Below, piece by piece: positions 7,012-14,300 of a stretch of DNA of 34,183 bases. Source of the DNA: an uncultured Alphaproteobacteria bacterium (GTDB taxonomy: Bacteria > Pseudomonadota > Alphaproteobacteria > RF32 > CAG-239); the NCBI GenBank assembly GCA_934271195.1, contig CAKQRB010000035.1, positions 1-34,183 of the forward strand, read 5' to 3'. Position numbers and translations under genes: made by a program. Below the pieces are notes generated by a model. The model was not told the DNA's origin. It saw only the letters and a list, made by a program, of their open reading frames with translations, and made no database searches. Numbering within the stretch: position 1 is the stretch's first letter; each line of letters opens with the position of its first letter.

Positions 7012-8292
7012 ATGAGTAGCTACGATAATTTGGCTGATGAAGAATATTTGAACCATCCTAAAATCACTTCATTAAACAAAACACAAAGAATAATGACAAA
7101 TATTGTAAAAAACATCCGCGCTCAACAAGAGGCGGAAAAGAAAAGACAGGAAATTGAAGAAAGAAAAAAACAATATGAAGCAAAGTATGGTATGTATGAT
7201 ATTGCATTAAATAACCCGCTTACCAGAACAACGGTAATGGCGGCCAAAGGGATTAATGATGCTGTAATAGATACGGCTAATATGCTTCCCGGCGTTAATT
7301 TAAACCGCCATGATGATGTTGCACCACAAAATAAGTATGAAGAATTTGTAAAAGATGCTTCCCGTCTTGGGTATGAAGGAGCTGCAGAGGTTATCGCTTT
7401 ACAGGGACTGGGCGGAGCAGGCGGATTAGGCACAGGAAAAAGTCTGATAAGCAAAGCTGCGCATTCATTGGCAAAGACACCGATGAAAGATGTGGTCGGG
7501 TCTGCAGGTACAATCTCTGCTGCCAGAAATTTGGTTGAACCGGAAAATCCGTATACGGCTGTTGCAACAGATTTCTTGGGAGCGGCAATGTATCCAAGCG
7601 TTGCAAATTTGGGTATCGCTGGTAAAAACCTTTATATGCACGCAAGAAGTAATCTTGCCGATAGAGTAAATGTTATGAAATACCGCTCTCAAATTGACGA
7701 AATGGCAAAAAACATGACAGTTAAAGACCCCTATGTTAAAAAAATTGAATTAGGTCCGTTGTCTAAAAAACATGTAGATGAACTTAATCGTGTTAGAACT
7801 GAAAATCATGTATATGAACCGAGCGGAAATAATCCGGTTCCGCCCGAATATCAATATAATGATAATTTCTCAGTACATGATTGGGGGCTAAAACATATGA
7901 GAGAACGAAGAATTGAAAATAATGGTTATTCACCCAAAAGTGTGGCGACAAATGTTGTGAAAACGGTTTATAATCCTTATTCAGTAGTCAGTCAAAGTGA
8001 AAAAGCTATTGGAGATCCCCAACATTTTGGACATATCCAAACTATGCTTCATCCCAATAACCAAACGTCAGGAAAAGTTTTTATTTCTACACACTCCGGC
8101 ACAGGATCCCCGATTTTAAAAAGTTTTCATAAGCGAGAATTAGGACGTACTTTGAAAGATTTTCCGTTATATAAAAACGCATTGGAAAACCATAAAATTC
8201 CGGGGCCTTATGAATATAAGACCAAAAAATATATGCCTGCCTCAACAATAGGTTTTACAACTGCACGGATTGATTCTTCCATAGATGATTAA
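7012..8292 (+). CDS. Large toxin-like cargo protein with possible BECR-fold nuclease C-terminus
   Basis: The 426-residue protein starts after AAGGAG. Residues 1-65 are charged and helical (EAEKKRQEIEERKKQYEAKYG). About 66-210 is Gly/Ala-rich and amphipathic (ALQGLGGAGGLGTGKSLISKAA), the sort of segment seen in phage-carried or ejected toxins. The C-terminal domain, about 280-426, has HDWGLKHMRERR, PKSVATNVVKTVYNP, HFGHIQTM, SGKVFISTHSGTGSPILKSF. That order resembles phage-associated Barnase/EndoU/ColicinE5/RelE-like RNases (HxxxR, a DNA/RNA-binding helix, late Ser/Thr-rich strand), but I cannot confirm the family. The region is AT-rich compared with portal and scaffold genes. No protein partner follows; two small RNA genes do. 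Confidence 0.6.
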   Translation: MSSYDNLADEEYLNHPKITSLNKTQRIMTNIVKNIRAQQEAEKKRQEIEERKKQYEAKYGMYDIALNNPLTRTTVMAAKGINDAVIDTANMLPGVNLNRHDDVAPQNKYEEFVKDASRLGYEGAAEVIALQGLGGAGGLGTGKSLISKAAHSLAKTPMKDVVGSAGTISAARNLVEPENPYTAVATDFLGAAMYPSVANLGIAGKNLYMHARSNLADRVNVMKYRSQIDEMAKNMTVKDPYVKKIELGPLSKKHVDELNRVRTENHVYEPSGNNPVPPEYQYNDNFSVHDWGLKHMRERRIENNGYSPKSVATNVVKTVYNPYSVVSQSEKAIGDPQHFGHIQTMLHPNNQTSGKVFISTHSGTGSPILKSFHKRELGRTLKDFPLYKNALENHKIPGPYEYKTKKYMPASTIGFTTARIDSSIDD

Positions 8293-8457
8293 AAAACAGA
8301 GCTGGGATATCGTCATATCCCGGCTCTGGAAAAACAAGAATATCGTCATATTCAGGCTTTTCTAAATTGCTCTGGATGGTCGCGGGCCTCCATCATCCTC
8401 TAATATAAAATTACTCTTATATGTGACCAACCACTTTCTGGTCTCTCAGAACAATCT
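8291..8457 (-). ncRNA. Small RNA candidate, copy 1
   Basis: A minus-strand unit of about 167 bases with promoter at 8464-8491, a 5' hairpin (CTCAG...CTGAG), a GGATG...CATCC stem, a small hairpin GAATATGACGATATTC, and a terminator hairpin (AGAGCCGGGATAT / ATATCCCAGCTCT) followed by TTTTTT at 8296-8291. It is paralogous to 8544-8712: promoter box, 5' hairpin and the last ~90 bases are nearly identical, and the middle differs. The terminator directly abuts the stop of the toxin-like gene. A short frame of 14 codons exists, but its frame is not conserved in copy 2, so I favour RNA. Confidence 0.6.
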
Positions 8458-8463
8458 GAGAAC

Positions 8464-8491
8464 AATATAATGGCAAAAAGAAGAAAGTCAA
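8464..8491 (-). promoter_or_regulatory. Promoter of small RNA copy 1
   Basis: Minus strand TTGACT (8491-8486), 16-base spacer, TATATT (8469-8464), start expected near 8457. Confidence 0.65.
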
Positions 8492-8543
8492 GAAAAATAT
8501 TGTTGTAAGAATTTATGATTGCAAGTTTTTATTGTGGATGATT

Positions 8544-8712
8544 AAAAAACAGAGCCGGGATATCGTCATATCCTGGCTCCGGAAAAACAAGAATATCGTC
8601 ATATTCAGGCTTTTCTAAATTGCTCTGGATGGACACGCGGTTCCCCATCATATATCTACACTAACAAACTAGTGGACACCACTGCGTGATTTTCTGGCCC
8701 TCAGAACAATCT
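8544..8712 (-). ncRNA. Small RNA candidate, copy 2
   Basis: Same layout as 8291-8457: promoter, CTCAG...CTGAG hairpin, variable core (here AGTGG...CCACT and a GATGG...CCATC stem), the GAATATGACGATATTC hairpin, then a terminator (GGAGCCAGGATAT / ATATCCCGGCTC) with TTTTTT at 8549-8544. The GATGG/CCATC stem closes a loop of different sequence in each copy, so the pairing is kept while the loop varies. Confidence 0.6.
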
Positions 8713-8718
8713 GAGAAC

Positions 8719-8746
8719 AATGTAGCATTTGTTTTAAGAAAGTCAA
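8719..8746 (-). promoter_or_regulatory. Promoter of small RNA copy 2
   Basis: Minus strand TTGACT (8746-8741), 16-base spacer, TACATT (8724-8719). Confidence 0.6.
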
Positions 8747-8837
8747 GCCCGAAGATTAAATTATTGCTTGTAAAATTATTGTGTTCAATTATTATAATTA
8801 CTATTATTATCAAAGGAATATTATCAAAGGAAAGACC

Positions 8838-9061
8838 ATGAAAAATAGGTTATCTTAATAGGATTTGCCGGAATATTTTTTTGCAATTCTGCCAAAGTCG
8901 ATTTCTGGAATGATTTTTTGCGCATTCAGTGCCGGCCAGACATTGGCTTCTGTCCGCCGCACCTTATGCGCCGCTGTTTTAATATGCTGGCGCTGCTGAT
9001 ACCGCTTCCGCTGCTGACTTGGCGAGAAAAACACCGCCGATTTGAACAAATAAAAGCATAA
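8838..9061 (+). pseudogene. Frameshifted small lipoprotein-like gene
   Basis: ATG 8838 follows AAAGGAAAG, but its frame stops after six codons. Another frame continues as VILIGFAGIFFCNSAKVDFW, resembling a lipoprotein signal with a lipobox Cys, then RIQCRPDIGFCPPHLMRRC and a hydrophobic stretch LALLIPLPLLTWREKHRR, ending at TAA 9059-9061. Removing two bases in the A-rich start would join ATG to this frame. The composition is phage-like (GC-richer than the sRNA region). It may once have been a lysis or envelope protein. I recognise no family. Confidence 0.35.
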
Positions 9062-9103
9062 ACTTTTCTAAAGGCTCTTTGATAAGGCCTTTTTTATTAC
9101 CCG

Positions 9104-9128
9104 CCGCGTTTTTGACGCGGTTTTTTTT
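9104..9128 (+). terminator. Terminator before the small capsid-cluster gene
   Basis: CCGCG (9104-9108), loop TTTTTGA, CGCGG (9116-9120), then eight T. A weaker hairpin (AAGGC...GCCTT, T6) lies just upstream at about 9071-9096. Confidence 0.75.
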
Positions 9129-9153
9129 ATGTCGGAAACAAGGAGAATTTTTT

Positions 9154-9372
9154 ATGAGCCGGTTAAAAGACGAAGTCATGCTGCCGGACGGCATGGTCGT
9201 GACTTCTTATGAAGAGATTAACCGCTGGCTGAAAGTCAACAATCTGGCCTGGGCCGGCGATTATTCGGACGACTTTCGCAAGAAAGTGCGTCTTCAACAA
9301 GAACGGGCGGATCATCGGGAAACCATGGCCGCCTTTTTACATAACTATAAAAGGAAAATATGGAATGAGTAG
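9154..9372 (+). CDS. Small phage protein of unknown function upstream of scaffold
   Basis: The 72-residue product begins MSRLKDEVMLPDGMVVTSYE; the start at 9154 is chosen for AAGGAGAA upstream. It is soluble and charged, with no signal or membrane segment, and has a motif-like INRWLKVNNLAWAGDYSDDF. It overlaps the scaffold-like gene by 8 bases (ATGAGT inside its end), so the two are co-translated. Position between portal and scaffold suggests a head-assembly role, but no family is recognised. Confidence 0.65.
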   Translation: MSRLKDEVMLPDGMVVTSYEEINRWLKVNNLAWAGDYSDDFRKKVRLQQERADHRETMAAFLHNYKRKIWNE

Positions 9373-10321
9373 TGAAACCCAAGAAATTTTGGAAGAAGTC
9401 GTCAGACAGTTCCGTGAGAGGCAAAAAGCCGCCGCGGTGCAAGAGGCGGCTCAAAACAATAATTCCGCAATCACTTCGTCGGATATTCAGATTATGGAAG
9501 ATCCGTATGTCGAAGCGCCGGAATTTTATCCTCCTGAAATCAGCAATGTCTTCTCCGGACTGCCGTTTGAGGTTCGAAAATTTTTGCATGAACGGGAAAA
9601 TTCGATCAGAGAAAGATTCGAGCTTTTGAGCGGCGAGCTGGAGGAATGGCGCCGAATAAGAGAACTGTATGAACAACGGCGCAGCCATGTCTGTAAAGAA
9701 ACCGGCTGCCAGACGGCACTGCAATACTTTACCAGCCTGGTAATGCTGGATGATGAGATGAACATCAATCCTGAAGACAGTCTGCGCCAGCTGGCAGGCC
9801 ATTATGGCGTTGCCGACCGGATGTTTTCAGTTCCGACTCTGACTGAAAACAAAAGTCAGGACAAAGAATACGTCCGCGAAGTTTCGGGCATCACCCATAA
9901 ATTGACGGAACTGGAACGCCGTTTTCAGAGAGTTAATGAAGATTTCGCCGCTGCCCGTCAGCGTGATGCCGAACGCTTGTTTAAAGAATTTATGGAAGCC
10001 CGCGACGAGAAAGGCCGCGCCAAACATGAATTCTTTGCACGCGTCAAACCGGTTGTTTATCGATTATTGGCAACCGGTGCGGCGGCAGATTTGGAAGAAG
10101 CTTACGAAATGGCCGTTTGGGCGGATGCGGATATCCGCGCCGGCCTGATTGCCGATAAGACCGATGCTTCTATCAAATCCAAAGCCCAAGAGGCCGCCAA
10201 GGCCAAAGAAGCGTCTTTTGCTCCCAAAGGACACCAGAAGTCAAAATTGGATTACTCCAATATGACAACGCGTGAGATCGTGGAATCAATTGTCGCACAA
10301 TATCGAAACAACCAACTTTAA
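9365..10321 (+). CDS. Probable capsid scaffolding protein
   Basis: The 318-residue protein is almost entirely charged and helical, with coiled-coil-like stretches (LSGELEEWRRIRELYEQRR, HKLTELERRFQRVNEDFAAAR, ERLFKEFMEARDEKG) and a short basic C-terminal tail (GHQKSKLDYSNMTTREIVES). That composition and its location immediately before the major capsid gene fit a scaffolding protein, which guides coat assembly and leaves the procapsid. Similarity is by position and composition only; no catalytic protease motif is visible. Its start overlaps the preceding gene. Confidence 0.6.
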   Translation: MSSETQEILEEVVRQFRERQKAAAVQEAAQNNNSAITSSDIQIMEDPYVEAPEFYPPEISNVFSGLPFEVRKFLHERENSIRERFELLSGELEEWRRIRELYEQRRSHVCKETGCQTALQYFTSLVMLDDEMNINPEDSLRQLAGHYGVADRMFSVPTLTENKSQDKEYVREVSGITHKLTELERRFQRVNEDFAAARQRDAERLFKEFMEARDEKGRAKHEFFARVKPVVYRLLATGAAADLEEAYEMAVWADADIRAGLIADKTDASIKSKAQEAAKAKEASFAPKGHQKSKLDYSNMTTREIVESIVAQYRNNQL

Positions 10322-10351
10322 ACTTAAATTTTTTAGAAAAGGAAAATAAAA

Positions 10352-11341
10352 ATGTTACCTGTTAATGATGTTATGACTCTTACCTTGGATTACCGTACCG
10401 GCACCTTGTCGGATAATATATCCAAAAACAATGCCTTGTTGAAAAGGCTGAAGGAAAAGGACAATATCAAGGCAATTACCGGCGGTAACCGCATTCTGGA
10501 GGAACTGGAATACGGCGAAGGCGATATGGTTTGGTACTCCGGTTACGATACCATCAACTTCACGCCCAAACAGCTGTTTACTGCAGCTGAATACGCCCTC
10601 AAACTTTGTGCAGTTCCGGTTGCTGTTTCCGGTGAGGACATGTTGCGCAACTCCGGCGACGCCCAGATCATGGAGCTGATGGTCAAACGCGTTGACAATG
10701 CCGTCAAAACCATGTGCAACAAAATGTCTGCTTCGATTTACGGTGACGGTACGGAATCTTCCGGCAAGGCCATCGGCGGGCTCAAACTGCTGGTTGCGGA
10801 TAATCCGTCTACCGGTACGGTCGGCGGCATCAACCGCGCCACGGCCGGCCATGAATTTTGGCGCAACCAGTCTTTGACGGCACCGGAAACATTGACTGTG
10901 GAAAATATCCGTCCGACCATGGACAAACTGTATATGTCCTTGTGCCGCGGCACCGACAAACCGGACTTGATCGTTACCGGAACGTCTCTTTACAGCTTGC
11001 TTGAGGAATCAATGAGTGCGCTGCAGCGTTATACTGATCCGAAAATGGCCGATGCCGGTTTTGCTACTCTGCGTTTCAAAGGCGCCGATGTAATTTGCGA
11101 CGGCGGACAGGGCGGCCATTGTCCTGATGACCGGATGTACTTTCTCAATACCGATTATTTGTATCTGCGTCCGCATAAAGACCGCAATATGAAGGTCATC
11201 GGCGGGGAACGTGCATCCATCAATCAGGATGCCGTCTATAAGATTATCGGCTGGGCCGGTAACATGACAATGTCCAATGCGTCTTTGCAGGGTGTTTTGC
11301 TTAACAAGACGACTGCATCAACGGATAGTACCGGCAAATAA
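10352..11341 (+). CDS. Major capsid protein
   Basis: The 329-residue protein follows the scaffold gene with a good ribosome site (AAAAGGAAAATAAAA). Features typical of HK97-fold coat proteins of podoviruses are an N-terminal arm, NALLKRLKEKDNIKAITGGN, a paired VAVSGEDMLRNSGDAQIMEL helix region, KMSASIYGDGTESSGKAIGG, and late DLIVTGTSLYSLLEESMSALQ with YFLNTDYLYLRPHKDRN and a terminal NASLQGVL. It would form the icosahedral shell. High use of GC-ending codons compared with the AT-rich cargo nearby suggests it is native phage backbone. A terminator follows at once, consistent with high expression. Confidence 0.85.
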   Translation: MLPVNDVMTLTLDYRTGTLSDNISKNNALLKRLKEKDNIKAITGGNRILEELEYGEGDMVWYSGYDTINFTPKQLFTAAEYALKLCAVPVAVSGEDMLRNSGDAQIMELMVKRVDNAVKTMCNKMSASIYGDGTESSGKAIGGLKLLVADNPSTGTVGGINRATAGHEFWRNQSLTAPETLTVENIRPTMDKLYMSLCRGTDKPDLIVTGTSLYSLLEESMSALQRYTDPKMADAGFATLRFKGADVICDGGQGGHCPDDRMYFLNTDYLYLRPHKDRNMKVIGGERASINQDAVYKIIGWAGNMTMSNASLQGVLLNKTTASTDSTGK

Positions 11342-11354
11342 TGTAAAACAAAAC

Positions 11355-11388
11355 GGGAGGGGCCGTCATGGCTCCTCCTTCTTTTTTG
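11355..11388 (+). terminator. Terminator after major capsid gene
   Basis: GGAGGGGCC (11356-11364), loop GTCAT, GGCTCCTCC (11370-11378), followed by TTCTTTTTT. Confidence 0.8.
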
Positions 11389-11409
11389 CACCAACAGAAA
11401 GGAACATAA

Positions 11410-11979
11410 ATGGATTTTAATTTATTTGAAAAAATCGCCCAAAACGCCAATCCGGAAGACGGTGTTGTGGCTCGTTTTTATGACCGCTCGGTCAAAACGG
11501 AAGAAGTGACAAAAGACGGCTTTCCGGTTTTTAAAAATGTCTGTTTTGTCGAAATTCGGATTAAGGACAATCCGTCGGAGATTTATGACCAGCCGGCCAC
11601 AAAAGATAAATTCGAACGCTTTCCGGTGGCCTATGCCCGCTACCAGCTGATGAAAAAACAGGTGAATGAGGGAACGCCGCTTGAACAGTTTGCCTTTTTG
11701 ACGGCCGGAGAAGTCGAGAGCCTGAAAATCCGCGGAATTTTTACCGTTGAAGCATTGGCTGAGCTGGAAGAAGAAAAAGCCGTTGAGTTGGAAATCAGCA
11801 GAGAAAGGGAACTGGCACAGAAGTTTCTGGCCGCCTCGGCTCATAATTCCGAAATCGCTTTTTGGCAAAAACAGGAAGAAAAATACCGGCAGACAATAGC
11901 ACAGCTGCAAAACAAAATTGAGCAGCTGCAGGCACAGGTAAAAAATTTACAAGATACATCAAAAACAAAGGAGAAATAA
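11410..11979 (+). CDS. Capsid-associated helical protein with C-terminal coiled coil
   Basis: The 189-residue product has a compact N-terminal domain (YDRSVKTEEV, NVCFVEIRIKDNPSEIYDQP), then a helix-hairpin-like segment FAFLTAGEVESLKIRGIFTV that resembles HhH motifs, then a long Gln/Glu/Lys coiled coil (about 125-185, KYRQTIAQLQNKIEQLQAQ). It directly follows the coat gene in podovirus-like order, where head-stabilising or DNA-contacting proteins are common. No exact family is recognised. Ribosome site AAAGGAAC precedes ATG. The next gene starts two bases after its stop. Confidence 0.6.
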   Translation: MDFNLFEKIAQNANPEDGVVARFYDRSVKTEEVTKDGFPVFKNVCFVEIRIKDNPSEIYDQPATKDKFERFPVAYARYQLMKKQVNEGTPLEQFAFLTAGEVESLKIRGIFTVEALAELEEEKAVELEISRERELAQKFLAASAHNSEIAFWQKQEEKYRQTIAQLQNKIEQLQAQVKNLQDTSKTKEK

Positions 11980-11980
11980 A

Positions 11981-12805
11981 ATGCCTACCGATAAACTTCT
12001 TGAAGACAAGTTGAATAATTGGGCCAAAAACTGGCGCAGACAACAAGAAGAAATGTCACGTCAGTCCCAATATCAGACACAAAACCAAACCCCGTATAAT
12101 ACATCTGCTACAAACTGGCAGCAAACGCCATATCAGCCGCAGGCACAGTCGTTTGCGGCTCATCCTGCTGCACCGCAACAGCCTCAACAGGCGTCTGCAC
12201 AGACTTCTGTCATAAGTCCTGAAATTGCCAACGCCGCTTTTCAAAAAGGTTTTGCGTCTAAGCAAAAATCCGGCTTTCCTCTGAAGAATACTGTCACTCA
12301 GGCCATGTCTAATGTGGGAAATACCGCGTTTTATCCGGTATATGACGGCGCTCAGACAGTATATAACGTAGGAAAAGCTTTGTATAAAACGGGAGAAAAT
12401 ATAGGAGAAAGAATAGGAGAAGGAGTAGTGGATTATCGCACCTATAATCCTTATACAGATGTTCCTAATGTTATTTCACCTGATCAAACCTATATACAAA
12501 ATGTTACGAATTTGGCTAAAGAGGCCAAAAGAGTAGGGGTAATGAACCTTGGTGATGATAAAAAACATCAATATGTTTCATGTTTTGGTGCATCTAATGG
12601 TATGCCACTTACTGTAACTGGTCTAGGATTTGGAAAAGAAGGATATGATATATATAACAAGATTACAAACAAGAAGCTAAAGAATCAATATGGAGGAACA
12701 TTCGGGGTGCTGGCTGATAGCTGGAAAGATTTAACTAACAATAAAATTGGTAGAGATTTAGGGAGAAATGTATATGATTGTAGTCGTATTCTTAAAGAAA
12801 GATAA
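11981..12805 (+). CDS. Hybrid cargo protein: Gln-rich phage N-terminus joined to AT-rich toxin-like C-terminus
   Basis: Residues 1-80 of 274 are low complexity and rich in Gln, Ala and Pro (RRQQEEMSRQSQYQTQNQ), coded in GC-richer DNA. About 100-150 is Gly/Ala amphipathic (NVGNTAFYPVYDGAQTVYNV, GENIGERIGEGVV). From about 150 the DNA turns AT-rich and the protein has KHQYVSCFGASNG, GFGKEGYDI, DSWKDLTNNKIGRDLGRN. The order His, Lys-Glu, Asp, Asn-Asn, Gly resembles C-terminal domains of unknown function in polymorphic toxins and phage morons, but I cannot name the family. An array of small membrane-protein genes follows, a setting that suits a toxin with membrane immunity proteins. Confidence 0.55.
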   Translation: MPTDKLLEDKLNNWAKNWRRQQEEMSRQSQYQTQNQTPYNTSATNWQQTPYQPQAQSFAAHPAAPQQPQQASAQTSVISPEIANAAFQKGFASKQKSGFPLKNTVTQAMSNVGNTAFYPVYDGAQTVYNVGKALYKTGENIGERIGEGVVDYRTYNPYTDVPNVISPDQTYIQNVTNLAKEAKRVGVMNLGDDKKHQYVSCFGASNGMPLTVTGLGFGKEGYDIYNKITNKKLKNQYGGTFGVLADSWKDLTNNKIGRDLGRNVYDCSRILKER

Positions 12806-12830
12806 AATTTAAGTTGAAAAATAAAAAAAT

Positions 12831-12867
12831 ATAAGCTATCCTTTCAAAATATGAAAGGATAGCTTAT
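12831..12867 (+). promoter_or_regulatory. Perfect 16-bp hairpin covering the ribosome site of the first tiny membrane gene
   Basis: ATAAGCTATCCTTTCA (12831-12846) pairs exactly with 12852-12867. The right arm contains AAAGGA, the likely ribosome site for ATG 12870. An A-run precedes it, so it may terminate minus-strand transcription and also mask translation on the + strand. Confidence 0.55.
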
Positions 12868-12869
12868 AA

Positions 12870-13148
12870 ATGAAAGAACGGATACAAAATTTTATCAGGG
12901 TATTTGCAGCCTTTATGGTTGTAGATATTTTTCTGTTTTTTATGCTTTGGTGGGTAATAGAATATGAGTGGGCTGTAATAGTTTGGGGAGCATCTCTTTT
13001 ATCCATTCCCGTAGCTTTAGTGTTAGCAATTTTCGCGTTTTTCAAAATAACATTCAAAATTCCTTATGCTCAAATTGTGCGTTGGGGGATAGTTGTTGAT
13101 ACTATAATATTTGGGATCGAAATGTTAAACAATATGATGTTTAAATGA
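12870..13148 (+). CDS. Tiny membrane protein, type I (first copy)
   Basis: The 92-residue product starts MKERIQNFIRVFAAFMVVDI and has three predicted membrane segments (about 10-30, 34-58, 70-88). It is a clear paralogue of the gene at 14585 (same start, same FFKIT/FFNIT...IPYxxI motif). I recognise no family. It opens the array that follows the toxin-like gene at 11981 and has a 16-bp hairpin over its ribosome site. Confidence 0.65.
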   Translation: MKERIQNFIRVFAAFMVVDIFLFFMLWWVIEYEWAVIVWGASLLSIPVALVLAIFAFFKITFKIPYAQIVRWGIVVDTIIFGIEMLNNMMFK

Positions 13149-13175
13149 TATACAGGCAAAACAGAAAGAGAAAAG

Positions 13176-13436
13176 ATGATGAAAGAACGTTTTTGGAATT
13201 TAATGTTTTTGTGTGGTATGTTTCCCTCGTTGTTTTTTTTGTTATTCATTGGTCTTTTTGGGGGAATGGGAACGATAATGTTTTTGGCCGTCATTTTAGG
13301 CTGGATATGGGCAATAAGCATTATCTTAGTGCTGCTGGGTGTTCCTCTGCCGTATGTCAAACAAGAGTACACAGAGTTAGCGCTTTTCCTCTTGTTTCCT
13401 GAAATATTTATTTTAGGTTCCCTTGTACCTTTTTAG
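13176..13436 (+). CDS. Tiny membrane protein, type II (first copy)
   Basis: The 86-residue product, MMKERFWNLMFLCGMFPSLF onward, has about three membrane segments and ends VKQEYTELALFLLFPEIFIL, which aligns with LKQENIEIALFLTYIELFIL of the gene at 14877. The two form a paralogous pair, each placed after a type I gene. Function unknown. Confidence 0.6.
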   Translation: MMKERFWNLMFLCGMFPSLFFLLFIGLFGGMGTIMFLAVILGWIWAISIILVLLGVPLPYVKQEYTELALFLLFPEIFILGSLVPF

Positions 13437-13475
13437 TAGACAAATATAAAAAAGTCTAATATTGTCAAAGTATCT

Positions 13476-13524
13476 GAAAAATAAAGGATATTTGATAATA
13501 TGAGAAAAACAAAAAAAGAACAAA
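13476..13524 (+). repeat. Short direct repeat at the start of type III membrane genes (copy 1 of 3)
   Basis: The block AAAGGATATTTGATAAT plus ATG and the codons for MRKTKKEQ recurs at 13884-13932 and, in part, at 15140-15181. Identity stops just after codon 8, so the 5' leader is shared and the rest of each gene differs. Confidence 0.8.
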
Positions 13525-13712
13525 AGAAAGCGGGAGAAGTTGTAGTGCAAACAACAGCTTTCTCCCTCTTTTATAATTTTATTAATAGTATTGATTATAA
13601 AAAACACTTCAAATATGTTTGTTGGTTGATTTTGGCAGATATAATTCTTTTCATCATTTTAACAATAACTTTTGTTGTTATGACAGGAAATGCTTTTGAT
13701 GGGTTAAGTTAA
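13500..13712 (+). CDS. Tiny membrane protein, type III (first copy)
   Basis: The 70-residue product has the leader MRKTKKEQ, a variable region, the motif DYKKHFKYV, and one membrane helix (ILADIILFIILTITFVV). Paralogues with the same leader and a D/N-Y-K-x-H-x motif are at 13908, 14297 (motif only) and 15157 (broken). The basic leader and single C-terminal helix suggest an inner-membrane protein with a cytoplasmic N-terminus. Ribosome site AAAGGA. No family recognised. Confidence 0.6.
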   Translation: MRKTKKEQKKAGEVVVQTTAFSLFYNFINSIDYKKHFKYVCWLILADIILFIILTITFVVMTGNAFDGLS

Positions 13713-13728
13713 CAAAAGGAATATATAT

Positions 13729-13860
13729 ATGAAAAATTCAAAAACATACTTCTCGCTCATGCGTTTCTTTTTGTTGTCAGTTTCTTATATCATATTATTT
13801 CCTTTAACTCTTTTTTTGTTAGTGTCATTGACTGTTTTATTGTATGATTGTATCTTTTAA
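13729..13860 (+). CDS. Tiny membrane protein, type IV (first copy)
   Basis: The 43-residue product MKNSKTYFSLMRFFLLSVSY onward is nearly all hydrophobic and has one long or two short membrane helices. The start follows AAAAGGAA. It holds the slot after a type III gene, as do the proteins at 14133, 14446 and 15530. Its small size would cause many gene finders to miss it. Function unknown. Confidence 0.5.
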   Translation: MKNSKTYFSLMRFFLLSVSYIILFPLTLFLLVSLTVLLYDCIF

Positions 13861-13907
13861 AAAATAAAAAAGGAATAAAATTTGAAAAATAAAGGATATT
13901 TGATAAT

Positions 13908-14123
13908 ATGAGAAAAACAAAAAAAGAACAAATATGGCCGGAAGAAGTTAATGAAAAATTTTTAACTTCTTCTGGCTGTTGGTCTAAGCTGATAGAAAAA
14001 GTTAATAAGCTTGATTACAAAGAGCATGGTGAAAGACTCTGGAAATTATTTTTATTAGACCTCTTATTGTTCTTTATGTTTATATATGCAGTGGTTTTCT
14101 TTTTTTCTTCATTAGATTGGTAA
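13908..14123 (+). CDS. Tiny membrane protein, type III (second copy)
   Basis: The 71-residue product has the identical leader MRKTKKEQ, then a unique stretch EEVNEKFLTSSGCW, the motif DYKEHGERLWKL and a C-terminal membrane helix (FLLDLLLFFMFIYAVVFFF). The upstream 24 bases and first eight codons are the same as at 13500. No family recognised. Confidence 0.6.
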   Translation: MRKTKKEQIWPEEVNEKFLTSSGCWSKLIEKVNKLDYKEHGERLWKLFLLDLLLFFMFIYAVVFFFSSLDW

Positions 14124-14132
14124 GGCGCGAAA

Positions 14133-14300
14133 ATGTCAAAATTAAAAACAGTATCTTCTTTTATACAATTAATTATGATTGGTGCCGGATACTTATTTCT
14201 TGCTCCTCTGGCTGTATTTTTTATGACGAGTTCTATCTTTATTGTAGGCTCCGTTATTTTAACTAAAATAGAAATGCGGGTAATGGAGTTTCTGTTATGA
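14133..14300 (+). CDS. Tiny membrane protein, type IV (second copy)
   Basis: The 55-residue product MSKLKTVSSFIQLIMIGAGY has about two membrane segments and ends EMRVMEFLL. It follows the type III gene by nine bases and overlaps the next gene as ATGA, a sign of translational coupling. No family recognised. Confidence 0.5.
   Translation: MSKLKTVSSFIQLIMIGAGYLFLAPLAVFFMTSSIFIVGSVILTKIEMRVMEFLL

Noticed and set aside
8291..8712. Small proteins encoded in the twin RNA units (14 and about 40 codons)
   Set aside because: Starts and frames differ between the copies while hairpins and terminators are kept, which favours RNA function.
8291..8712. Type III toxin-antitoxin RNA repeats
   Set aside because: Those antitoxins consist of short tandem repeats directly before the toxin on the same strand; here there are two full promoter-to-terminator units on the opposite strand.
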